Below, one piece after another: positions 11,704 to 23,700 of a stretch of DNA of 64,000 bases. The stretch is from Bolinopsis microptera (Eukaryota > Ctenophora > Tentaculata > Lobata > Bolinopsidae): positions 5,139,538 to 5,203,537 of the forward strand of contig NC_087084.1 of NCBI RefSeq assembly GCF_026151205.1, given 5' to 3'. Every line of letters starts with the position of its first letter. The first letter of the stretch is position 1. The position numbers were made by a program, and so were the translations under genes. The notes beneath the pieces are model-generated. The model was not told the DNA's origin and did not search any database. It was given only the letters and a program-made list of their open reading frames with translations.

Positions 11704-14700
11704 TCAATGAGTCAAAAAGTGGTGTAGGTTCTGGATGCCTCTAGAGATGAGGTCCTTCGTGAGGATGATGGAGACCCCACTGTTAGGACCTGGAACCACT
11801 CCACACCAGTCTCTAGCCTGTCTCTTCTTTCTAGCTGGTTCCTCGGTGGCAGGGATGTGGATAAAGGGAGGTGTGACTATTTGTGTGGTGTTTGGTACTC
11901 CTGTCAGTTCTATAACTGCGGGTGTAGAGATAACAGCACAGCTAGGTCCCCCTGTTATTACTGATGGGTTAAAGTCCACTTTCAGTTCTCCTCCTGATTG
12001 CAATGGCATCGAAAAGTCCTGGTTGAACATTGCATTGTCGAAGTTAGCTGCAGCTTCACCCACCACTTCATTCACTTTCTCGCGAATAGATCTCTCCAAA
12101 TCTCTCTTCAGATCCTTTTCAAAGATCCACACAATGAAGTTAAGAAGCCAGGCGTACCAGGAACCTGAAATGTTAATGTCGAGAGATCCCATACTCGCCC
12201 TACAAGAACCCGAGTCATGTGAGAACCCAACTTTTCCGTTCGACTTTACCCCAAGATTGACCCTGTCTGAGATACTAAACCCATTTGAGCTAACTTGAAC
12301 TCCTCCACCAAATGTCATGGAGTACCACCAGGACCTCTTGTTGTAACTCCAGCTCCCTGAGGCTCTTATAGTCCCTCGCATACTCGCGTCCACAACAAGT
12401 TGACCTGTTCCACGGAGGGTGATGGAGGGGTTGAGGGTGAGGGTGGTTACTCTCACTCCCCAGTACTTGAACGAATGGCCACTTCCACTGTCACTTCCAC
12501 TGAATGATTTTCCCTGGTGGGGTTAACAAATATTAAAATTACCTGATTGCATGACATTATGATCACAAAATTTCCTAAGACTGATTTGAATTTGTATAAT
12601 ATTTCGAATATATCAGATTAGTACAGAGAAATCCGTCTGAAAAATCGATCTGCCGACACACAAAGCTTACAAAGGATTTTTGACGTTTTTAAGTCGTTAT
12701 AGGTGTCCTTTATGGCTGACCAACTTTTCCAAACTTTTTCACGTTTTTTAAGGCCACTTTTTGCCACTTTACCACTTTTTACCACCTTTCTTGTTTGTCA
12801 AATATCTTTAGTTGCGAACATCGTAGTAGGCACGTGCCTCTGACGCGCTACTACTTGGCGGTGGAGATGCAAGACATTCTTGGCCTGGTAGCACTCTAGC
12901 TCGGAACCCAACCCAAGTAACCCAAGTAAGTAAGTAATAGCTTAAAACACGGAGAAAAGTAGTTTTTAGAAAAAAGTTATCAGATGGCATAAAACGTGGA
13001 GAAAAATGCTTTTAAAAAAACTCCGTGAATTTTTTTTTCAAGAATACTAAAATCACCAATATATGTAGTTGGAGTTCAGTAAATCTCGGCAGATTTTAAT
13101 AATCAGGAATTACTAAATCGAAATAAATAAAAGGGCTGAAACTGAAAAACGTTAACCACAGGAAATTAGAATTTTATAAAGTTATAATTAATTACAGTAC
13201 ATCCTTATCGATTTTCACAGAAACTGCACCAAAGGCACATTGAAGATCGAACTGATAGCCTGCTCTGCTACGATAATTGCATAATATGTAATAAATATTA
13301 TCATGCCTTCTTCGGGCTGTAAATGAGCCATGAGGCCAAGTAGACGTTTTCATGATAAACTATACCGGGTCTATCGAGGTATAAAGCGTTTCATATACCG
13401 CATTAAGGGCCATTTAATACAAATGTATTGTGTCGTTTATTTTTTGCCACTTTACCACTTTTTACCACCTTTCTTGTTTGTCAAATATCTTTAGTTGTGA
13501 ACATCATAGAAAGTTGCAGATTAATCGAGGGTGTTCGTATTCGCTCCTACTAAATCGCTCGCCCAAATTTTAAGAAAATTCTTGTGAAAAGGCCCTTTGG
13601 GCATGAAAGTGATCGGAATCGGTGTATTTTTGGACGCTGATTCCGACTCACCCCCCATGACGTAGGGTTAAAATGCTTCCCTGGAGAGTTATGGGCAAAA
13701 AACCGATTTGGTCACGTGACAGGCTAGTAAAATACGAATTCGATTGTTTAGGGCTCGGGTTAGGGTTAGGGTTGTGGTAAGGGTTATGGTTAGCTTCGGG
13801 GTTATGGTTAGGGTTAGGGTTGGGATAAGGGTTTATGTAAAACCGTTTTGTACGGCTGCAATACCATAAAAACCAAAGTCACGTGAAATTTTTGGGCGAG
13901 CGAATTAGTAAGAGCCGTTCGTATTATCAGAAAGAAAAAAATTTTGTAGACTATTTTTACCTCAGATAATTAATTAATTGGATAATTATCAATTAGCTAA
14001 TTAGCAAAAATAAAAAATTTTTTTATTGGCTCAAAATGATTGGAATAGCTTAAAACACGGAGAAAATTAGTTTTTAGAAAAAAATTTCCTCCAAAAGTTA
14101 TCAAATTGCATAAAACGTGGAGAAAAATGCTTTTAAAAAAACTTCGTGATTTTTTTTTCAAGAATACTAAAATCACCAGTATATTTAAAGTCACTATTGT
14201 GACTTAGGAATCCTAGAGCACATCCAGAGAATGGGGTTGGACAGCACTACGCATCTCTACATCCTAACCGAACCCCAGTTTTATCTTTTAAGTTACTTGA
14301 TTTACAGAGTAAAACTGTTCGTAGAAAGATTGTAGAAGCGATGTATATATTGAGATTAAGTCCTGAAATGAATGATCGTTCTGAGTTGAGTTATTTGTAC
14401 AAATATTTAGTCGATATTTAACTAGTAAGTAATGTATTGATAGGACTAGCTTGGATAGTAACCATGGCAACCGAGTTATCGTTGATTAAGTGCTGATTTT
14501 ATCAATAGTTTTTACACATGAATTGGGATTTCTGAACAACCAGTTTTACGTTTACTAATTAGTATAGTATCATGAGTAGTACAGGATTTAGTTGTATTAG
14601 CTTACATTTCTTCTTGTCGTATTTTTTGAAGTTTTGAATTTTTTGCAATTACATTTTTGGGTCATATTTCGTAAATTTTATTTCTCTGTTTTTGTTTTAA

Positions 14701-17700
14701 TGTTATTTTAAATTTCTTTCCGTCGTTAATTTTACACATGTTTAACAATTTTATTACAGAACTGAAGAAGACGTAGTTACGTGGAATGATTATTTCAATT
14801 CAATAAAGTTTCTAGCCTAAAGTCTGTTTCTTCATTTTGTTCGCATCTTTAAGAGTCAAAAGATAACTTCTCCAAGCAAAATCAAGTTCAAATGCGACTC
14901 ATAAATATAGCCCCCTTGAACTACTATTGTGACGGTACATTAGAACTAGACAGAAACAAAGTGTGAAGGGCCTGAACGGAACCCCTCGGTTTCAGTTCCT
15001 TGTTTAACACTGCCGTACAGCAAGGACATCCACCGGGTTCTCCAAGGATGGGCACATAGCTCACTCCACACTATGTTCTGTCAAATGTTGCTTATATACC
15101 AAGGATCTACAGGAAATATATAGTTGGAGTTCAGTAAATATTGGCAGATTTTAGTATTCAGGAATTACTAAATCGAAATAAATAAAAGGGCTGAAACTGA
15201 AAAACGTTAACCACAGGAAATTAGAGTTTTATAATTAATTACAGTACATCCTTATCGATTTTCACAGAAACTGCACCAAAGCACATTGAAGATCGAACTG
15301 ATAGCCTGCTATACTACGATAATCATTAATCGCATAATATGTAATAAATAAAACCTCTCTTAGTCTGTACCGTCGATCGTGCTATAATCTGAACTGGCCT
15401 ACCTGGATTGCCATCTACCTCTTCTTTTCCTCAATAATTCGACCGAGTTGTGCAAGAAATGTGATTTATCATAGCTCATATTGCATTTAGTGGGTGATGT
15501 AAGTACTTATCGAGCTGTATTCAACCACAATAATAATAAACGACACAATACATTTGTATTAAACATGGCCCTTAATGCGGTATATGAAACGCTCTATACC
15601 TAGTAGTAAACCCGCGATGGGGTGGCATGTGCCTCAATAAAAATATTACAATCATTTATTATTATATTTATATCAATTTAATATCATTAAATATTTCAAC
15701 AATATCAATAACGTATGGTTGATCCTTCACACTTAGTAAAATATATAAAAATAAAGTTAATCTACACTGTCACTAAAGAATAAATAATCTATATTATATA
15801 AATCAACAATATTAACTCTCCATCTTCTTGTAGTCATTTTATCAAAGCGGTAGAAATCCAAGTAATTTTAATATGCGGTGCTCAAGGAATTTCATTAAAA
15901 AATGTGTAGGCAAGATAAGCCTAAGTGTGGCAGTGAAAGTTGAAAAATAAGTTAAAATTTTGTCATACGTTGTATGACCCGCCGCGCACGAAGTGCGCGG
16001 CTCCCCCTGTATCGTCAGGACGATAAAGTGAAACGACCGTGGGTGTCACAACGTGATACAAAATAAATTGCAGTGACTGACTGTCAAATGCATTATCGCA
16101 GTTCAATTATTTGACTGCACTAACGTTTAGGATTCTTACAGCTGTTATATTTTGCTAATATTTTGTATAAAAGTTGTAAAGGACAAAGTTCTTGTCCGTC
16201 CACGAAAGGTTTTTTAGGTCAAGTTTTTGTTTTTCCAGTAATTAACGTACCTCGATAGACCCGGTATAGTTTATCACGAAAACGTCTACTTGGCCTCATG
16301 GCTCATTTACAGCTCGAAGAAGGCAAGAAAAGACCATGGATACCAAGGAAGAGCTAGGAAGTAGGAAGCAAGTGTAAATATACCTTCCAACATATACTGT
16401 GACTTGTTTTGTATTGTTCTGCATACCGCTTCATTTGCTATGCGAGATACCTCAAATCACCCCCATATATCAGGGTCAGCTAAAATCAAAAAGAGTAAGA
16501 TACGGGCAAAGGTAAGATTTAGATACGAGCGTCGGGCATGGGCAAGAGCCGCGGGGTAGCCAAGCTTCTACAAGACGGGTTATGTTTCGCCACTATTCAA
16601 GAAAGGCAGTAGATGTGAAGCTGGAAACTACAGACCTGTCACTTTGACCTCCCACGTTGTAAAAGTGTATGAAAGAGTGGTAAGGAAACATATGGTGGAG
16701 TATTTGGAAGCCAACAGTCTCTTGACCGATAAGCAGCATGGTTTCAGAGCGAATAGGAGCTGCTTGACTCAAATGCTCGGCCATTTTGACGACATCTACG
16801 AAGGGTTTACTCGTGGTGAAGATACAGATTCTATATATCTGGATTACGCTAAGGCGTTCGATAAAGTCGACTTGAACATTCTCATCCACAAGCTGAAAAA
16901 ATATGGGTTTCATGGCAAGCTCATAGAGTGGATAAAGTCCTTTCTCTTTGATCGCGAACAAGTCGTGGTGCTTAATGGAGTTCACTCGGTTATCGCAAAG
17001 GTTTTAAGTGGTGTTCCCCAGGGAAGCGTTTTGGGGCCGCTTCTCTTTATCTTGTTCATCAACGATCTAGAACAAGTAGTGGACTCATCTAGGGTGAGTT
17101 TTTTCGCCGATGATACTAGAGTCTCCAAACAGATTGGCTGTTTTGAAGACTGTCAGTTGTTACAAGAAGATATCTATAAGATTCTTGACTGGTCACGTAG
17201 CAACAACATGAAGCTTCACGAGCAGAAGTTCGAGCTGTTAAATCACCTTCATAACAGTAAGAGCTCATTCCTCGAACTACCCTTCTTTACCGAAACACTG
17301 CGTTACAAAGTATCCAGTCAGGACATACTTTATCCTGTCGAAAACGTCCGAGATCTTGGAGTTTTGGTTTCAAGTGATCTTAGCTGGTCGACACACATCG
17401 GCAACATGGTACCCAAAGCAAGGAGCACGCTATCTTGGGTATTCAGTGTGTTCAAAACTCGCGACAAGACCGTAATGACTACTCTCTACAAGTCACTAGT
17501 AAGAAGCTTACTAGAGTATTGCTGCCCACTCTGGTGCCCTACCAAGGTGACTGAAATACAGCTGATAGAGGGGGTGCAAAGAACTTTCACCAGTCGTATT
17601 GACGGTCTTCAACATCTCAACTATTGGGATAGACTCGTACAGCTTAAATTGATGTCTCTACAGCGCAGACGGGAGAGGTATATCATCCTGATGATGTGGA

Positions 17701-20700
17701 AGATTCTCCATAATGTGGTACCAAACTGCTGTGATATCAAATTCAAGGTGACCCCAAGACACGGGGATGTAGCTGTCATACCCTCATTGTCAAAGTCAAG
17801 TTCCTTACGCAACCAGTCACTGTACGACAGGTCTTTTGCCGTTCAAGGACCGAAGCTGTGGAACAAAGTGCCTCACACAGTAAAGGCTGATTCATCCTTT
17901 GACATGTTTAAGTGTAGTTTGTCGAACTTTCTTGCTTTGATACCGGACAACCCTCCGGTCGCCGGCTACAGCTGCAGTTGGTCAAACTCACTGGTCGACT
18001 ACTCGCCATCCAGGTGGTCAGATATCTGATGACCCTTCCGGCTCCACGGATGAACTCAACGAAGTAACGAAGTAAGTAAGTAAAGAAACGGTAATAATTA
18101 TGTTGGTTTGCAATCCGGATGTTGTGAAGTAAAAAGACAGATTCTTGCCCCAGGATATTTAGGGGGGCCATGATGATCAGCTCGGGATCAATGTGGGACG
18201 GATCGAAGAGCATTAAAATGAGCGAGTTGACATTTTAGGCTTTCTGATTTTCTCTTGCCTTCTTCGAGCTGTCAATGAGCCATGAGGACAAGTAGAAGTT
18301 TTCGTGATACAGTAAAACCTCTCTATAACGGCCTTTCGCGGGAGAAACGAGAAGTGTACGGTATAGTCTATAGATTTATAGAAACACCCCGATATAGAGC
18401 GTTTCATTTACCGCATTACGGGCCATATAATGTACACGTATTGTGTCTTATTGTGATAGTGTGATTGAAAAGAGCTCGATATTATTAATTACACACCCAC
18501 CAAATGCGATATGACCCATATTGCATTTGGCAGGTGATGTAATTATTATGAGCTATGATAAATCACATTTCTTGCACAACTCGGTCTAATTATTGAGGAA
18601 AAAAAGAGGTAGATGGTAATCCAGGTAGGCCGGTTCAGATTAGCACGATCGACGGTACAGACTCAGAGAGGTTTTATTTCACCCTGATTTTTTTGTGAAA
18701 ATTGGTTTCAAGATAGCAGTTGACCAACAAACTAAGACCGGTGACCGAACTTTTGAGGGGGTCCCGGACCCAAACCGCCAAACGGTGACCGCGGGGCAGC
18801 CACGCCCATATTTGGTCCAAATTAGGCTCAATTTAGCCAAATACCCTGAACATGCCCAAAATTCAGATTTTAGTAGATTTTGTAGCTAGTGGTCCCCTGA
18901 ACTTGTATATGAATTTCCATCAAGATTGGACAAAAAATGACTGAGTTATGAGCTAAAAACTATATGCCCATATTTGGGCATACGCACCTAATTTTATCGA
19001 TTAACGCACCATAAATTGATCAAATATCAATATTTTTGAATGAAACCAACTTTATATGAAAGGTAAGCCTAAACTACACATTCTCTATGATTTTCAGCTC
19101 AATATCTACCTAACTGTGGATTCTATGTTCAAATAATCGCAAAAAATTAACAAAATCGCCCATATCTCAGTTCGTGTTATTTGCAAAACTAACTTCGCTC
19201 AAAACAATAGAACTCAATAGGGTTTCAATATTTTTTCATGAAATTTTCACATTTTTATTACATGATGATTCCAATCATTTTGAACCAATAAAAATTTGTT
19301 TGCTAATTAGCTAAGTTTTCCTTCCTGATAATATGAACACCCTCGATTAATTCGCAACTTTTTACGATGTTCACAACTAAAGATATTTGACAAACAAGAA
19401 AGGTGGTAAAAAGTGGTGAAGTGGCAAAAAGTGGCCTTAAGACACGTGGAAAAGTCAAAAATCCTTTGTAAGCTTTGTGTGTTTTTAGACGGATTTCTCT
19501 GTACTAGATGTAATTTCGACTTTAATTCTAGCCAAAGCACCCCCCCCCCCGCCCTTAAGCTATTCCAATCATTTTGAACCAATAAAAAATTTTTAAATTT
19601 TTGCTAATTAGCTAATTGATAATTATCCAATTAATTGATTATCTGAGGTAAAAATTGTCTCTACAAAAGTTTACCTTCCTGATATAATGAACACCCTCGA
19701 TTAATTCGCAACTTTCTACGATATTCACAACTAAAGATATTTGACAAACAAGAAAGGTGGTAAAAAGTGGTGAAGTGGCAAAAAGTGGCCTTAAGACACG
19801 TGGAAAAGTTTGGAAAAGTTGGTCAGCCATAAAGGACACCTATTAGGACTCAAAAACGTCAAAAATTCTTTATAAGCTTTGTGTGTTTTTCAGACGGATT
19901 TCTCTGTACTAGATGTAATTTCGACTTTAATTCTAGCCAAAGCACACCCCCGCCCTTACGGGTAAACCACCCCTAAAACGTCACCTGTTTTTTGGGCCCA
20001 GATTGCCGAGTTAGGGCTAAATTTACAGGGTTCTGAAGTGTCTAGGAATAATATTTAAACCTTTTTCTAGCCTGCCAGGAAGATTTGGAAATTTGAATAT
20101 AAAATCAGGTACAATTTTTTTGACGTTGAAATGGAGTCACTTTTAAAACACCACCCCTAAAATGTCAACTCTATATGTGTGATAATTACAAAATGTACAG
20201 GAGGCCTGATTTATCTTTTGTCACTAGTACTATTTGTTTTGTCTTATTAAAACATTAAGCTACTTGAAAACATTCACTCACTAAAGGAAGTACCTCAAAA
20301 CCATAATCACCCCCTAAAATGTCACGTGCACCACCCCTAAAACGTCAGCTAAAACAGGTTGTGTAGCACTCAGAATGTTGCTCAATTATTAATTTTAACC
20401 ACTTCTGGGACAAATATAACCTATTTCTGAGAGGTGTCGACCAGAATTTCTCTCTCTGTTGAAAAAAAATGGTGGAATTTAGTCAATTTACTTTTTGTGA
20501 CATTTTGGGGACTTTTTTTTGAATACCCAGAACTTACGGCAAAACAGTAACTCAGTCAACAAAATTTACACCTGTAGTTAGATTATCTAGTTATAAACTA
20601 ACAATTGGCAGAAAAGAAATGGATTCAATGTGATTTTAACCTAGTGCAAATTGCATGTTTTAATTGCATTTTTTGGGATTTTTAACATCATCCTGCATTT

Positions 20701-23700
20701 TGGCAATTTTAGTGACCTGTAGTTAACTAAGCCAACCCAGTAATCGATCTGACCTTCTCTATAGACTAGATTTGACTGCTTTTAGCAAAATTGAATGTCA
20801 AAAACTACGGTTTTTGGTACTTACTAGTTCATGGTAAACCTATGATATGCCCCCTAAAATGTCATTTTTTTCTCCCCTAAAATGTCAAATTTGTATTTTG
20901 TTCGCATGGTGTGCGATAATAGCTCTTGTTTTGGCACTTGTTAATTATTAACATCAACTATTAACGAAATGTGAGTATGCATTGCATCTTAGGAAAAGCC
21001 TGAGTAATTTGATCAGGTTAAAACTTAAAATGACATTTTAGGGGGGATAATTAGACATTTTAGGGGATGTTTATTGCGATTAATAAAATAAAACTAATTC
21101 CTTGAGCTACCAAAGCTTTCCAATATTACCATTAGATGCTAAATATGATGTTTAATAGGCTGGTACCTCCATTTTATGGTGCCTCCATAGTCTCAAAGCC
21201 AGAATATGATAAAATGACATTTTAGGGGGCGGCCAGGTGACATTTTAGGGGAGGGTAGTAATATTGAGTAATGTATAACTTTCCATATCTCCAGTCATAT
21301 GTACAAAGTTGCTAAAATATGTAAATATCACTATCCTAGACCAAAACTGAGTTAATATTAATGAATTCCAGAGTTATAAAATTGTGCGCTTTTTTTCAAA
21401 AGTAAAAAATTCGTACAAAGTGAAAAAAATGCCCTTATGGCATCATTTAGATTCAATTTCAGGATGTGGCAGGGTCTGAATGATATTTTTTTATGTTTAG
21501 GAGTTACAAATGATTAGGTAAGATACTTTCTAAGAAGATGGGATCCAATCAATCAAGAGTGGCGTTTTAGGGGTGGGTGACATTTTAGGGGCGGTTTACC
21601 CGTAAGCTATTCCAATCATTTTGAACCAATAAAAAAATTTCAAATTTTTGCTAATTAGCTAATTGATAATTATCCAATTAATTGATTATCTGAGGTAAAA
21701 ATTGTCTGTACAAAAGTTTTCCTTCTTGATAATATGAACACCCTCGATTAATTCGCAACTTTCTACGATGTTCACAACTAAAGATATTTGACAAACAAGA
21801 AAGGTGGTAAAAAGTGGTGAAGTTGCAAAAAGTGGCCTTAAGACACGTGGAAAAGTCAAAAATCCTTTGTAAGCTTTGTGTGTTTTTAGACGGATTTCTC
21901 TGTACTAGATGTAATTTCGACTTTAATTCTAGCCAAAGCACACCCCCCCCCCCGCCCTTAAGCTATTCCAATCATTTTGAACCAATAAAAAAAATTTAAA
22001 TTTTTGCTAATTAGCTAATTGATAATTATCCAATTAATTGATTATCTGAGGTAAAAATTGTCTCTACAAAAGTTTTCCTTCCTGATAATATGAACACCCT
22101 CGATTAATTCGCAACTTTCTACGATGTTCACAACTAAAGATATTTGACAAACAAGAAAGGTGGTAAAAAGTGGTGAAGTGGCAAAAAGTGGCCTTAAGAC
22201 ACGTGGAAAAGTCAAAAATCCTTTGTAAGCTTTGTGTGTTTTTCAGACGGATTTCTCTGTACTAGATGTAATTTCGACTTTAATTCTAGCCAAAGCACCC
22301 CCCCCCCCCCGCCCTTAAGCTATTCCAATCATTTTGAACCAATAAAAAAATTTTGCTAATTAGCTAATTGATAATTATCCAATTAATTGATTATCTGAGG
22401 TAAAAATTGTCTCTACAAAAGTTTTCCTTCCTGATAATATGAACACCCTCGATTAATTCGCAACTTTCTACGATGTTCACAACTAAAGATATTTGACAAA
22501 CAAGAAAGGTGGTAAAAAGTGGTGAAGTGGCAAAAAGTGGCCTTAAGACACGTGAAAAAGTTTGGAAAAGTTGGTCAGCCATAAAGGACACCTATTAGGA
22601 CTCAAAAACGTCGAAAATTCTTTGTAAGCTTTGTGTGTTTTTCAGACGGATTTCTCTGTACTAGATGTAATTTCGACTTTAATTCTAGCCAAAGCACACC
22701 CCCCCCCCCGCTCTTAAGCTATTCCAATCATTTTGAACCAATAAAAAAATTTCAAATTTTTGCTAATTAGCTAATTGATAATTATCCAATTAATTGATTA
22801 TCTGAGGTAAAAATTGTCTCTAAAAAGTTTTCCTTCCTGATAATATGAACACCCTCGATTAATTCGCAACTTTCTACGATGTTCACAACTAAAGATATTT
22901 GACAAACAAGAAAGGTGGTAAAAAGTGGTGAAGTGGCAAAAAGTGGCCTTAAGACACGTGGAAAAGTCAAAAATTCTTTGTAAGCTTTGTGTGTTTTTCA
23001 GACGGATTTCTCTGTACTAGATGTAATTTCGACTTTAATTCTAGCCAAAGCACACCCCCCCCCCCCCGCCCTTAAGCTATTCCAATCATTTTGAACCAAT
23101 AAAAAATTTTCAAATTTTTGCTAATTAGCTAATTGATAATTATCCAATTAATTGATTATCTGAGGTAAACATTTTCTCTATAAAAGTTTTCCTTCCTGAT
23201 AATATGAACACCCTCGATTAATTCGCAACTTTCTACGATGTTCACAACTAAAGATATTTGACAAACAAGAAAGGTGGTAAAAAGTGGTGAAGTGGCAAAA
23301 AGTGGCCTTAAGACACGTGGAAAAGTCAAAAATCCTTTGTAAGCTTTGTGTGTTTTTAGACGGATTTCTCTGTACTAGATGTAATTTCGACTTTAATTCT
23401 AGCCAAAGCACACCCCCCCCCCCCCCCGCCCTTAAGCTATTCCAATCATTTTGAACCAATAAAAAAATTTTAAATTTTTGCTAATTAGCTAATTGATAAT
23501 TATCCAATTAATTGATTATCTGAGGTAAACATTTTCTCTACAAAAGTTTTCCTTCCTGATAATATGAACACCCTCGATTAATTCGCAACTTTCTACGATG
23601 TTCACAACTAAAGATATTTGACAAACAAGAAAGGTGGTAAAAAGTGGTGAAGTGGCAAAAAGTGGCCTTAAGACACGTGGAAAAGTTTTGAAAAGTTGGT

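Larger units (their letters stand above)
15351..18678. mobile_element. Long-TIR DNA element with a nested LINE and a second insertion
   Basis: The left arm starts AAACCTCTCTTAGTCTGTAC and the right arm, read inwards, AAACCTCTCTGAGTCTGTAC. Arm similarity continues for about 330 bp once an insertion in the left arm is removed: 15351-15601 plus 16253-16330, against 18257-18678. Both arms carry GTCGATCGTGCT, TTGTGCAAGAAATGTGATTT and ATGCGGTA. A TA at each edge fits a TA target duplication. The centre (about 16340-18250) is the LINE described separately. No transposase of its own is seen. Confidence 0.7.

Noticed and set aside
11735-12298. 187 aa plus-strand frame
   Set aside because: It is the antisense shadow of the BPI exon on the minus strand.
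13745-13835. A chromosome end
   Set aside because: The TTAGGG runs are degenerate, short and inside a MITE with a target duplication.
16593-16985. 130 aa minus-strand frame
   Set aside because: Antisense shadow of the LINE reverse transcriptase.
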